Shown one piece after another: positions 19,375-31,369 of a DNA stretch of 64,000 nucleotides; the stretch's first letter is position 1; each line of letters starts with the position of its first letter. The position numbers and the translations under genes are program-made. The notes under the pieces are model-generated. The model was not told where the DNA came from, searched no databases, and saw only the letters and a list, made by a program, of their open reading frames with translations. The DNA comes from Ceratothoa steindachneri (Eukaryota; Arthropoda; Malacostraca; Isopoda; Cymothoidae). The stretch is taken from contig OZ018317.1 of NCBI GenBank assembly GCA_963969495.1, forward strand, positions 29,592,503 through 29,656,502, in the 5' to 3' direction.

Positions 19375-19547
19375 CTAAGAAAAATATTACGTGAACCATT
19401 GAAAGCTTAAGAATGAAAATGGGATATGTAGAAACGGAGGAAATATTTTCATATAACTGTTAAAAATAGTTTTCTCTATTTCCTCCGTTTCTATATCTCC
19501 CATTTTCTTTCTTAAGCTTTCAATGGTTCACGTAAAACTTTCCTTAG
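19375..19547. repeat. Long inverted repeat (~71-bp arms) bracketed by (TA)n
   Basis: Arms are 19375-19446 and 19477-19547, with a ~30-bp loop. Shared sequence includes TTACGTGAACCATTGAAAGC, TTAAGAA and GAAACGGAGGAAATA. Arms differ at only a few bases. The insert as a whole (19328-19593) lies between two (TA)n tracts, like the PLE insertions nearby, but I cannot read PLE protein in it. Confidence 0.9.
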
Positions 19548-19589
19548 CCTGTAAATGAAACTATTATATATCACGTTTCATCTGATTTT

Positions 19590-19593
<4 letters not shown>

Positions 19594-19668
<75 letters not shown>
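19594..19668. repeat. (TA)n tract, ~75 bp
   Basis: Pure TA repeat on the right of the hairpin insert. Confidence 0.95.
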
Positions 19669-19672
<4 letters not shown>

Positions 19673-20171
19673 ATATTATTCGTTACAGGGGCAGCATCTC
19701 TAAAGTTCGCCAAAGTGAAGAAAAACCTAGTTATTCGGATTAGCAACGGCAATTTAATGTTCTCAAGACAGAGTTTCGATGGAGAGAACAGGCTTAGCTA
19801 CTATTATTTTGCATTAAGATGCAGTTTAGTTTGCGAGACAACACAATTGTTCTACCCTTGTATAACTTGTTCCATTTTGGTCCTCCAACTATCAAGAAGG
19901 CCACACATGGCTGGAAAAGGGGCAAGCCATTCCTCAAACCAGACCTTTCCGATTAAGCATATAAACTATCAGACACAGCTGTATTTGGAGATTGCCTTAT
20001 CGAGTGGTACATGTTTTCAAAATTCTTCAATGCTTTGAGAATATTTATTACATTATGTTGTTTACCCTTACCCAGAACATGACTAGGAATGTAGAATGGT
20101 TCGTTTGAGAGCTAGAATTGAGTTCGAAATGGATGTTTTGAATTTTGAATCTTTTGCGACCAAATACTTCA

Positions 20172-20175
<4 letters not shown>
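19669..20175. other. (TA)n-bracketed insert of unknown nature
   Basis: About 500 bp between two (TA)n tracts with no recognisable protein. It has the same bracketing as the PLE inserts, so it may be untranslated or unrecognised retroelement sequence. Confidence 0.4.

Positions 20176-20250
<75 letters not shown>
20176..20250. repeat. (TA)n tract, ~75 bp
   Basis: Pure TA repeat left of a 130-bp PLE-tail insert. Confidence 0.95.
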
Positions 20251-20252
<2 letters not shown>

Positions 20253-20376
20253 CGAAACACCCACAAAGGAAAAGGAAAAAACGATTCCGAGCGCTTGTCA
20301 TCTTTATTCTCAAAGATCTTTTCAGTGAATATAGGACAGCTCATAATAGTAGAGACGTCTGTTCTGTGTATCATTT

Positions 20377-20379
<3 letters not shown>
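20251..20379 (-). mobile_element. PLE 3'-end-only copy (family C)
   Basis: The plus strand AACGATTCCGAGCGCTTG matches the tail of the PLE at 26536-27050 (AACGATTCCGAGCGCTTT). On the minus strand it reads CTGAAAA, then ATCTTT-GAGAAT-AAAGAT, a perfect hairpin, then GACAAGCGC. It lies between two (TA)n tracts. Confidence 0.7.

Positions 20380-20471
<92 letters not shown>
20380..20471. repeat. (TA)n tract, ~92 bp
   Basis: Pure TA repeat. On its right the minus strand again shows a CTGAAGA-AAGGC-GAAAAC motif (20575-20600), suggesting another retroelement tail ending on this tract. Confidence 0.95.
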
Positions 20472-20474
<3 letters not shown>

Positions 20475-21479
20475 GAATGCATCTTTTTTGTATGTGGCTG
20501 GAGATTAAAAATTAGCTGAGGGAGATCCAGTTTATTTTATCGTATTTAAAAACTTATTCAAATTTTGACCATGAGTTTTCGCCTTTCTTCAGGCATCTTC
20601 GTTGTTGTTGAGTTGGCGTTGATATAAAAGTTTTCCATTCATATTGCCTCCTTAAGCGGCGAGTTGGTTTGTTGGTTGTCGTGAACAGCAAAGATTGAAG
20701 CAAAGAGGGAGGACGAGGGGAAGGGGGAGTGGGGATGGAGCCCGGATTCGCCCGCTTACCAATTCGCCTTCCGTCCTTTGCCCAGAGTCACATGGGGAGA
20801 GGTTTAGGGTCAGAAGAGGAGGACAATAAGAGGAAAAGGAGGAGGAAGAGATTGCCTAGTGAGAAACTAGTAAGATATTAGATAGTCTATCTAGGCGTTC
20901 TTAGGCCGGTGTCTATGTATGAACTGTCCCACTTTTGTATGTAGAGTCTGTTGAAAGTGACAGTATTAAAGAATTAGTGCGAAAAGAAAGGAAGTTAGAG
21001 ACTTATGGAGAGTTGCAAATTTGCATGGAGGTCAACCTTGGAATTTTAGTAGGAGAATAAGTACCTGAGTTTCAGGTTAATGTTATTCATGTCATTGTAT
21101 TGTTTTATTGTGAAAATTGTTGTTAGTCGTTCAAACCGTTGTTAGTTTGTATGTGTATTACTGATAAGTTTATTGTTCTTTTTTTGTTTTGTATGTATTC
21201 GTTGTAGTGCAGCTCTTTAACTTGTTCTACTATTAATGTTTTGGTTGAGTTTTTCTTTCATTAGGTCTTTTTATGGATTTGTTTCCTTTCTTTCGAAGTT
21301 AATTTCCTCGCTTTGGTAATAATCAGTAAGTCATAGTTCTGTTTCCATCTATAAGTTTTCGTAGTCTGTTATCTTAATCAATTATTTTAATCGCTGTTGT
21401 TTTGTCTTAATCTGGATTTAATCTTTTTCATATCCAGAGTTTGTGTTTTTTTTCTAAAGAAATATTTCTTCCTCTTCTT

Positions 21480-22700
21480 TTTATCTGTCCATTGCCGTCA
21501 TGCTGATTAGAAACAGTTCGTGTGGTCTCCATCAAGCTCTTTGCACTATTTGATTGTCTAGTTCTTTGCCAACCTCATCTCGTGTCTTTGAGATGACTAA
21601 TTTTTCTCTTTTCTTGATTATCTTGTTTAGAAGTTTAATTCATGCTTCTCTATGCAAGTCTTCCACTCTTCTTCTTTCTATCCTTCTTCTGTTTGTTATG
21701 AAAGTCATTGCTTTGTTTTAGATCCTATGCAACTTTATGAAGTCGCTTGAGAATGTTCACATCACAATTGTCGGATAGATTAGGGTTAATTAGATTATTG
21801 ATTGATAGATTTTCTTATTTTTATGTCGACTGAGCGTTCTTAACATATTTAGTACTCTCAGTCCAATTTTTCCCTTTTCAGTTCTATCGATTACGTGTTT
21901 CTTGTAACCAGCTTCAGTCATTGTTAACCGTAGCACTAGGTATTTGTTACTGTATCATTATCTTTCGTCGTCTCTTTTATATATCTGGTAATTTTTTCAG
22001 GTAGACTGGTATAATCTTGCATTAATCTCGATTCATGCTAATCTCGGATTTCTTTTTGCATTGATTGTTTCTTTTTATATGTTCCTCCGTTGTTCTTGCT
22101 TTGAATTGGTCGTGCCAAAATCACTCGTATTATGTATTTTCATACCTCCTTTGGTGGCTAGTGAATGTGATATCTGCTCTGTAAATAGCGTACAATACTG
22201 GACTCAAACACCCACCGTGGGGAACGCCTACATCAAGCTTAAAACGCTTTCTATCGTGACTGTCTGTGTCTATATGTGCGCATCTATCCAGGACAGTATT
22301 CTTTCAATATTATTGTTGATTCCTAGTTGTATATTTTATACTGGATGCCTCTCGGCCAAATTTGTCAAAAGCTTTAGACGCGTATCTATAGATGATGCCA
22401 ATGCTCATCTTCTCGTTTTCACCTTGGCTAGCTTTTCCATTATTATGCAGAGTGCCATTTCGGTGCTCCTGTGTTTCCGGAATCTGAATTGGCACTCATT
22501 ATAAAGATTGTCTTCCACGAAGTATTGATCGAGTCTGCGTTTTAAGATCTTTTCATATACCTTCCCGATAAAATCCATTAATTAAATAGGTGGGTATTTT
22601 TCTACCCGACAGGGTGATTTTCCAGCTTTTAGTATGAAAATTTTATTTGCTATTTTCTATGTTATTCTTCCTCGTGAATCCTGATGACTTTGGTGCTTTC
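21480..22700 (-). pseudogene. LINE reverse transcriptase domain
   Basis: Reads, with frame changes: IFILKAGKSPCRVEKYPPI (the usual KPGKPP...YRPI), LMDFIGKVYEKILKRRLDQY (motif preceding the catalytic core), FRKHRSTEMAL (QYGFRKxRST), then DTRLKLLTNLA near 22380 where D-x-xKAFD is expected. The catalytic FADD region is not clearly preserved. The thumb and C-terminal part are visible near 21700-21950 (GLRVLNMLRTLSRHKN). The product would copy LINE RNA at the target site; this copy cannot. Confidence 0.65.
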
Positions 22701-22999
22701 TGTTTAAAGCTGCCCTATTCATATTTTTTTTCTTAGCTGGCTTGACTTTCATCTAGTTCACCCAATTCCAAAACTATTTTGATGACATTCTTTGTCTATA
22801 TTGTAGATGTCCGTTCCATTGTTCTTTTATTTTTTAAATAATCAATATCGTGAGCTCTTTTTTTCCTTCTTAGAGCATTGTATATTTCTCTGCTTGGTCA
22901 ATCTCTACGTATCTGTTTTAAAATTATTCTTATTTTTAGGTTCTTATCAATCATTTTAGGTGACCATCTCAAGTTCTGGATGGTTCGTTGAGTTCTTTT

Positions 23000-23900
23000 A
23001 AACATTGCCTCATTTGCTGCGTTTATCAATGCTCTACTCTACTTCCTTTTAACTCTTTGTCAATTTCTTCTAGTGTCGCTTCGTTGAGTATCTTTGGCTC
23101 ATACTCTCTTAGGATCTCTTTATATTTCGTCCACTCTGCCTGATGATGGGTCTCGTATTCTTTTGATGGCTTTTGTATGGAGAGCTGGTTAACTGTAGGC
23201 AGGGATGCTATGTAGTCGCTAATTTGAATTTTCACGGTTCTAAGTGGAAATTAAATGGTAGGTTGAAGTTAGACAGGCATATATCTGGTTTTGATGCTAC
23301 GTTGTTGGGTTTTTTTGTAGGTTGGGAATTTCGGCCCTAGCTTTTGTAGCATTACCCTATTTAGCATCGTATACAGGTACATGCCCGCATTGATTATGTT
23401 TGTATATCTATTTTTTATTTAATGGGCATTTATGTTCTGCATAAAAATGAATAGCTCTTTATTATTCAACAGTTTTGTGAAATTAGCGATCGGGAGGCCG
23501 TCTCTGCTTGGAGGTTGATATCCCGTTGGTATGATAAGATTGGTGAGTTCGAAGTCTATTTCTATTGCAGCGTATGATTTTTTTAGTCTCTCTCGAGTCT
23601 TGTATTACAGCTCCTTTTTGACTGCAGTGGCAGCTCAGCCGATTTTTCTCTCTTGAAGGGTCGCTGTGATGTTATAGTGCCATATCTTCATTCCTTTTCC
23701 CTTTAAGTCTATACCATGTCCTGATATTAGTATTATGTCAGGGCCTAATTATCTAGATTTTATTCCGTTTGTATTTATGTGTAAAATATCTAATTTCAGT
23801 CTATCCATGATCGGGGTTTCGTTAGTTTCCTATTCCTCATAGCCCCGGGCGGTTGGATTTAGTGGGTTTTTCTTTCTTTCGTTTTGTTCTCTTCTACACA
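23000..23900 (-). pseudogene. LINE AP-type endonuclease and linker
   Basis: Minus-strand stretches fit the apurinic-like endonuclease of Jockey/I LINEs: GPDIILISGHGIDLKG near 23730, IIPTGYQPPSRDGLP near 23530, IFMQNINAH near 23440, and LGPKFPTYKKTQQRS near 23320. After it a linker (EAEWTKYKEIL-type, SKEYETHHQAEWTKYKEILR) reads to about 23030. The domain nicks target DNA to prime reverse transcription. Several catalytic positions are altered. Confidence 0.6.
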
Positions 23901-24116
23901 TATATTCTAAGTTTCCCTTTAGAGAGGTTAAGTTAAATGAGGCTGGTTTTCGTTCCCTTGGGCTAATATTATTTTTCAATTTAGATTTACTACTTTTCAG
24001 TACTTTCTTTCTGTTACTCTCGCTTCTTAACTGGATTCCTCTGTGCTAGTTTTTAAGTCTGTATCTTTTCTTCGTCTTTTTTCCTTCATTTTATATGTTT
24101 GTTCCATCAATTCCTT

Positions 24117-24971
24117 TTAAGTGTTTTCCGTTATGTTTATATTGAAGATCACTGAAAAGTCAACTTCTTTGGGGAACTTCATTGGCTCGATTTGATTTAC
24201 TTTGAGCATCTCAATGAGTGATGTAGCATAAATTTCCTGGTTCGCTATGTTCATGATGCATTTATGAAATATACACGTCAATATTTTTACATTCAATTTC
24301 TCATCAATATTAACTTGGGTTTTCCATGCTCGGTTGAGTGGATGTTTTCGTTGCTGTTGCACGCAATATCTTTTGTCTGTTAGATAGTTCTTGCTTTTCC
24401 CGTTCCTTTCTCTTTACGATGTCCTTCCTCTTAGGGGTCGACATGGCCATAGTCCAATAGAGTCTTCCACAGTTAATGCATTTTGTCGTTGTATTCTGAC
24501 AAGTTCGGTAGGTGTGACCTGCCAAGCCACATTCCGAGTAAATCACGATGACTTTTAGGTTGCATTCCGTGTGAATGTTGTTTTCATTTGCGTAGCAATG
24601 GAAGCAAATTTGTAAGCTTATGAAGGCGTCTCTTTGTATGTTGCCTGAGTAATCTTCATGCAGAATACATGAGTCCCTTCTCGATGATCTTGGAGGCCAT
24701 TTCAGGGTTTTCAGACTCGATTTTTAATACGAGTGTGAGTTCACATAACTTAATTACTTCATGTATCTTCAGCCATGGTTGCCTTTGTTCTAATTCTCAT
24801 TTCATATCTTGTGGTGAGTGTGATCCAACCCAAGGTTCTATCTTTCGACAGACCCTCCTGTTAGGGGTGATCTACGGAGGAGTTTTCGTTTCAAGGTCCA
24901 GTTTCGTGAGGGGGAAATCTTCCTTCGATAGAATTGTTCCACATTGTTGTTTCTGGGACATTTTACGATAA
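24117..24971 (-). pseudogene. LINE ORF1 with zinc knuckles
   Basis: Minus strand near 24480-24546 reads YSECGLAGHTYRTCQN, a CCHC zinc knuckle with the first Cys changed to Tyr, then CINCGRLYW, a second knuckle lacking its His. Upstream (24700-24870) the ORF1 body reads LKIESENPEMASKIIEKGL and QRQPWLKIHEVIKL. The order ORF1 then endonuclease/RT on the same strand is standard for Jockey-like LINEs. ORF1 proteins bind element RNA. Confidence 0.55.
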
Positions 24972-25099
24972 ATCTCGTCGGCGCTTCCAAGTAGTTGGTA
25001 AGGTGGATTTGGAGGTCAGTGAAAATCCTCTTGGCAACTTCTTATGGTGTACTCTTCATTACATTTGGCGTCAATCTTATAGAAAGTAGCTTAATAAAA

Positions 25100-26494
25100 T
25101 CATTTCTACGTTCCTCGTAAAGTGTATACCCCCTTACTTTGAAAAAGGACAGAATCCCTAAGGTCTGATACTTATTCTGTGTTTACCTATTGGTCCCTTG
25201 ATTATCTACCCTTTAACGCACTCCCAAATTGTCCTACCTTATTACGCCTACACTATTAAATGCCCCTCCAATGTCTCGGGTTTGTGTCCTTAAGGGACAT
25301 CCTTCTTCGCGCCCCCTAATAGGGCTTTCTTCCGGGATTCACTTTATCTTACCTCCATGGAGGTCTGGATTCAGTGAGGGTTGCTTTATGTTGCGAAGAT
25401 ATGAAAAAAATGTGGAAGTTAAATAACACGAAGTTTGGATTTCTCTTTGGGGATAACAACGTACTTAGTAACAGGGAGTCTCTCGAATCAGGCTAAGTAC
25501 GCATGTAACTTGGGTGCAGTTTTTTTAAAGAAAAAATGGCTCTCAGTGCAAAATCACATTTTTCGCCTCTCTTGTGATTGACCATTCCTACTTTACCAGT
25601 GAGTAGCGCTTTCACTCTATGATGCTTTTATAGATCGGAGTCAATCAATCAATCTGTGAAGAAAAAGAACAGAGAGGGATCACCGTGGATGCCACAGAAG
25701 AACATGTAGTCGTAGAAAAAATGGTGCGGAAAATTTTTAAGAGGGGATAGGGAGAGAAAATAATAGGTCAGTGGCTATATACCGATGCGAGGTATTTGCT
25801 GGCGCTTGAGTTTGACTGGGATTGGAATAAGAAAGGTAAAGTGGATAGGCACTCATAGCACGGATATGTTCTTCGTGTTGTTGTCGTATTTTTAATTGGG
25901 GTTTGGGTATGTATCAACGCGAGTGTTATTGACCCCAAGTGTTATGTGTAGGTCGTGTTGGCTGGGTGGTCAGGACTGATGTGTGTGTTAGTTGTGCTAT
26001 GTGGTACTCTGTCTCAGTCTAGAACGGGAGCGGATTGCGCAAGCGGTAGTTTGGAGCCTCATAGCCTTACGCTCTGAGTGTGAGGCGTCCTTCACCGCTT
26101 GTGCGATGTTGGTAATGTGTAGAGTAAGTGTTTCCATGTTTTTGTTTAGCGTGGATGATGCTGTTTCCTATTTGGGTCGTGGTGAGGCCACGGGAGAAAG
26201 GGGAGTAGGGGCTACGAGAGAATAGGGTGGAACTACAGGAGAAGGGGTAGGAGATACGGAAGAATGGGTAGAAGCTAGAGAAAGGGAGGGAACGACGGAA
26301 GAAGGGATAGAAGAAGAGGGGTAGAGGTGAAGGACGTAGTATAAACAGTAGGAGACGTGATGGGGGGGGGAGGGAAGTTGTTTCTTATTAATATGTTGCG
26401 AACTTTTGTTTTTTTTATAGTATTACTCACCGAGACATCATTTTTCGGAAAAAATGAGACCAAAATAATCTTTAAATTTAGCCCGAACACCTTA

Positions 26495-26495
<1 letters not shown>
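25100..26495. other. No recognisable gene; possible LINE 5' sequence
   Basis: No protein similarity seen. Contains an imperfect stem (GCGCAAGCGGT near 26037 against ACCGCTTGTGC near 26095) and a purine-rich stretch from 26180 to 26370. The first few hundred bases may be the LINE 5' untranslated region. Confidence 0.4.

Positions 26496-26535
<40 letters not shown>
26496..26535. repeat. (TA)n tract, ~40 bp
   Basis: Pure TA repeat against the 3' end of a minus-strand PLE. Confidence 0.95.
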
Positions 26536-26538
<3 letters not shown>

Positions 26539-27050
26539 GATACATCAACAAAGGAAAAGTGAAAAACGATTCCGAGCGCTTTCAACTTTATTCTTAAAGA
26601 CCTTTTCAAGGAATAAACAGGAGGGTACAAAATCCTGAAACACCTTTATTTGAGATTTTATGTATGTAGTGATAATGGGGTGTAGCATGAACAAACCAGG
26701 GCTAAGGTTGAAATTTGGGAAAGCGTTAATGGAGGTACATTCTAATATATTTCTCGAAATATAATTACTGCATTTTATGACTGGTTTGGCACTGTTCCAG
26801 TTAATGCTATGGTTAAGATTGTACATATGTAGAAAGGCGCAGATTGTTCACTGTGATTACGTACATTGGCTTGATGTTGCTTAACCCGGACATCTCGTTC
26901 TTTTCCGGTTTGTCCATAATAACATTTTTGGCAGTTGTTGCAGCCTATCGAATAAACAATGCCAGGTCAGAGGGTGAATTTTTGACAAGGATGCGATAAA
27001 TTGTAGTCTTGTACTAAAAAAATAACAATTACGTTTAGAGGCCTAAGTAA
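26536..27050 (-). pseudogene. PLE GIY-YIG fragment, left half of a head-to-head pair (family C)
   Basis: Minus strand begins in the RT thumb (VIVIFLVQDYNLSHPC, frameshifted relative to its twin). It reads through the nuclease core GIVYSIGCNNCQKCYYGQTG and VRVKQHQANVRNHSEQS, and ends HSINWNSAKPVIKCSN...KNKVESARNRFSLFLC. The Cys-x-x-Cys-x3-Y-x-GQTGK arrangement is that of PLE GIY-YIG domains. The 3' part has TTGAAAA, a CTTTA-AGAA-TAAAG hairpin and GAAAGC. The 5' side directly faces the plus-strand copy starting near 27059. Confidence 0.78.
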
Positions 27051-27058
27051 ACACCTTA

Positions 27059-27545
27059 GTGTCCTCGATTAAATTTACTTTAGCAGTTGAAAAAGATCGC
27101 ACACTCCCTTTCCTAGATATTCTAATTCATCGGACAAACCATTGTTTCAAATATGAAATATATAGAAAACTCACCATAATAGCATCAAACAAAGTGTTCT
27201 CTGCTCTATGTTTTTGCGTGCCCTTAGAATTGTCTCTTCAGAATACCTAAACAAAGAAGTCAATAGAATATATAAAATAGGGATAAATTTGTGCCACCCT
27301 TTGTACTTTCTCGACAATTGTTATAAGTCCGCCAAGCGTTCCTTTTATCAAACTAATGTTGATATCCCTAAGTTTCCGGCCAAAAGCTTATTAGTTTTAC
27401 CATATAACCATATTTTCATTAAATTACAAATTACATCGTTTACTTAGGCCTCTGAACATAAATGTTATTGTTAAGTACGAGACTACAATTTATCGCATCC
27501 TCGTCAAAAATCCATCCCCCCCCGACCTGGCATTAATATTCGAGA
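27059..27545 (+). pseudogene. PLE RT-thumb fragment, right half of a head-to-head pair (family C)
   Basis: Reads IKFTLAVEKDRTLPFLDILI and HRTNHCFKYEIYRKLT (the end of the RT palm and thumb of PLEs), then FLRALRIVSSEYLNKEVNRI, FLDNCYKSAKRSFYQTNV and LLVLPYN. A frameshift follows near 27440, and the frame continues [14 protein letters not shown] before meeting (TA)n at 27546. The segment 27440-27500 is an inverted copy of 26985-27050, which defines the palindrome. Confidence 0.78.
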
Positions 27546-28793
<1,248 letters not shown>

Positions 28794-31352
28794 TCCCGTC
28801 CAAGCCTACACTCACCCGAAAGTCTCATTCATAACCTATCGGATTATAAATTATCCCCACGAGAATCTTTTCTTCCCTCACTTGGTCTTCAATTTAAGTT
28901 ACCTGTTTTTTCTCACAAGTTCCCAAACTAGTTCCCGTTTTTTGAAAAATTCATTAATCATTTACAACCTCTTCCTATACTTGGGAACTTTCAACATCTC
29001 AAATCATTTTTTTCCCTACTTACAAATGAATTTTACATAAAAATGAAAAATCTTTGATTTAGTTCCCTTTTCATACAAAAGAATGATTTCCAGCTTCTTC
29101 GTGACCTCGGAAACAATCCTGATATTTTTGTCACCCGGCATGATAAAGGTAACGGTGTTGTGATTCTCAACAAATTTGATTACATTAACAAAATGAATAA
29201 CATCCTTTCAGATTCATCTAAATTTAAACTTCTCAACAAAGATCCCTCGAAACTTTCTTAAATCCAGGATGATAAAGTTAATCGTTTGCTTTCTAAACTT
29301 AAAACTCCTAATATCATTGATGAAGGAACTTATAAAGAACTTTTCTCCTCTGGCTCCAATCCCGGTCTTATGTATGGCCTTCGCAAAATCCACAAGCCTA
29401 ATATTTCCCTCCGCCCCATACTAGCGGCATACCCAATGGCAACCTACAAGTTGGCTAAATATCTAGTACCTCTACTTAACCCTTTTACCATTAATCAATA
29501 CAAATTTAACAATAGTTATTCTCTGTCTAAGGAATTCAAGAACTTGAAACTTCCCGGTCCTCACTTTTTGTGTAGTTTTTGATGTCGTCTCCCTTTTTAC
29601 AAATATTCCCGTAAATGAAACCATAGACCTAATCATCTAAAAGCCCTTTCCAGAACCGGATTTGACCTTTCATCAATTCACACCGTGTCTTCTACGGTCT
29701 CCTCTTGAACTAACCATTAGAAACAACTGTTTTCTGTTTAACAACTCCATCTATTAACAAGTTGATGGTGTTGGAATGGGTTCCCCCATAGGTCCTCTTC
29801 TTGCGGACATTTTTACGGCCAACTTTGAAGAAGTTGCTTTGCGAGAATGCCCTCCTGCTTTGAAACCGATATTTTACCGTCGTTTTGTTGACGATACGGT
29901 TCTAATATTTAAATCAGAACAACAGCCTTTTTTATTCTTTGATTATTTAAATCATAGCCATTCCAATATAAAATTCACAATTAATAAAGAAAAAGATGGA
30001 AAATTACCATTTGGGGATTTTCTCATATCCCGCTCCTCGCTCAACTTCACTACTTCCGTCCACCGTAAATCCTCCTTTTCTGGTCTCGGCATGAACTTTT
30101 ACAGTTTTTGTGATATTTCATATAAGATCAACAACATCTAAACCCTCCTTCACCGTGGCTTTCAGCTTTCATCTGATTATTTTCTTGTTCATTTAGAATT
30201 CAGTTTTTTTATAGGTTATTTTCAAAGGAATTGTTTCCAGCCTTCACTTGTTCAAAAATGTATCGGTCAATATTTTCATAAAATATACCATCCTCCACAA
30301 CAAATTCCCTCTGTCCCCAAGGATGTCCACTATTGTCTTCTCCCTGATATTGGCCCACTCAACCTACCCTTACGCCGAAAACTTAATAAGCTTTTGAAAA
30401 GATTTTACACACATACCAACTTTAAAATAGTTTTCCTTAACAACTTTCATATTGGACAATTTTTCAGAACTAAAGACAGACTCCCACCTGAAATGAGCTG
30501 TTCAGTTGTATATAAATTCATTTGCCCCAGGTGCCACCAGGGGATCTACATTGGCAGCACTGTTCGCTCACTTTGGGCTAGGGTCTGTTTTCATCTCGGT
30601 ATTAGCTCTAGCCCTGGCTCCACCTTGACCAAAAAAGAAACTTCTCCCATTCGAGATCATTCAATTAAATGTAAGACAGAAATTTCCCACAAAAACTTTC
30701 AAATTATAGGACATGCAAAGGACTCCACTTCCCTGCGCATTCTCGAATCATTTTTTATAAAACAACAAATCCCAGTTTAAATTCTGATTCAACTGCTTTT
30801 TCCCTTCTCATTTCATAAATCACTCAAATTTTTTTCACAATCTACCAATCTTTAATCGGTTCCTTCTATAATCTTTCCTCAGTCTCTCCGCCTTTGCCGT
30901 CCACTAAACGTGACTAATATTTTTGTGTACCAATCAATTGTCCCAATTAGTATTTTATATTTATCCATATTTATAGCATCTATATTTAGTGTCAACAGTT
31001 TTCAAATGATTTTTTTTACATTTTCAATTAATTAAATAATTTATTACTATTTTTGCTTGTTTAAATGACTAATATCTGTGTCAACCAATAATTGCATCAA
31101 CTAGTGTTATATTTATCCATATTTAAAGTACCCATAATTGATCCATATCTAAGGTTTCAATAGTTTTTAAACGATTTGTCAAAATTTCAATTAACTAAAT
31201 AATTTATTTCTAATCCTTGTGTGCATTATAATTTTCGTAATTTTCAACTTGTTCTAAATCTATCTTATAGACCAGAAGATGGGTAAGGTACCCGAAACGT
31301 TGTATTTAATTAAATGAGAAATTTTACATGTCTCATTTTGGGATTTATCCTC
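28794..31352 (+). pseudogene. Penelope-like element with RT and GIY-YIG endonuclease, near full length (family A)
   Basis: The most complete PLE in the window. RT motifs in order: VTRHDKGNGVVILNKFD near 29130 (RT1), MYGLRKIHKPNISLRPI near 29370, VVFDVVSLFTNIPV near 29575 (motif A, catalytic Asp), GVGMGSPIGPLLADIF at 29770 (motif B), and RRFVDDTVLIF at 29881 (motif C, catalytic Asp-Asp). FGDFLISRS follows. Further on come LNLPLRRKLNKLLKRFYTHT and the GIY-YIG nuclease (FICPRCHQGIYIGSTVRSLW) to IKQQIPV at 30780. Stops and frameshifts (near 29040, 29260, 29580, 29630, 30140) inactivate it. About 570 bp of 3' untranslated sequence hold the tail motif at 31273-31298. Confidence 0.88.
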
Positions 31353-31369
31353 AACCTATATATATATTG

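Larger units (their letters stand above)
20640..25100 (-). mobile_element. Jockey/I-type LINE, nearly full length, inactive
   Basis: A reverse-strand LINE reading ORF1 with zinc knuckles, then endonuclease, linker and reverse transcriptase, broken by many stops and frameshifts. It is related to the LINE pieces at 33830-35720, 58100-61440 and 62440-63600. The 3' untranslated region probably occupies 20640-21450, where no protein similarity is visible. Confidence 0.7.

Noticed and set aside
20096..20515. Long frames made of Tyr-Ile repeats, here and at other (TA)n tracts
   Set aside because: They are translations of (TA)n, which is open in several frames on both strands; no flanking coding context.
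26030..26110. Possible tRNA or tRNA-derived SINE
   Set aside because: An A-box-like GCGCAAGCGG is followed by an inverted repeat, but there is no B box or cloverleaf.
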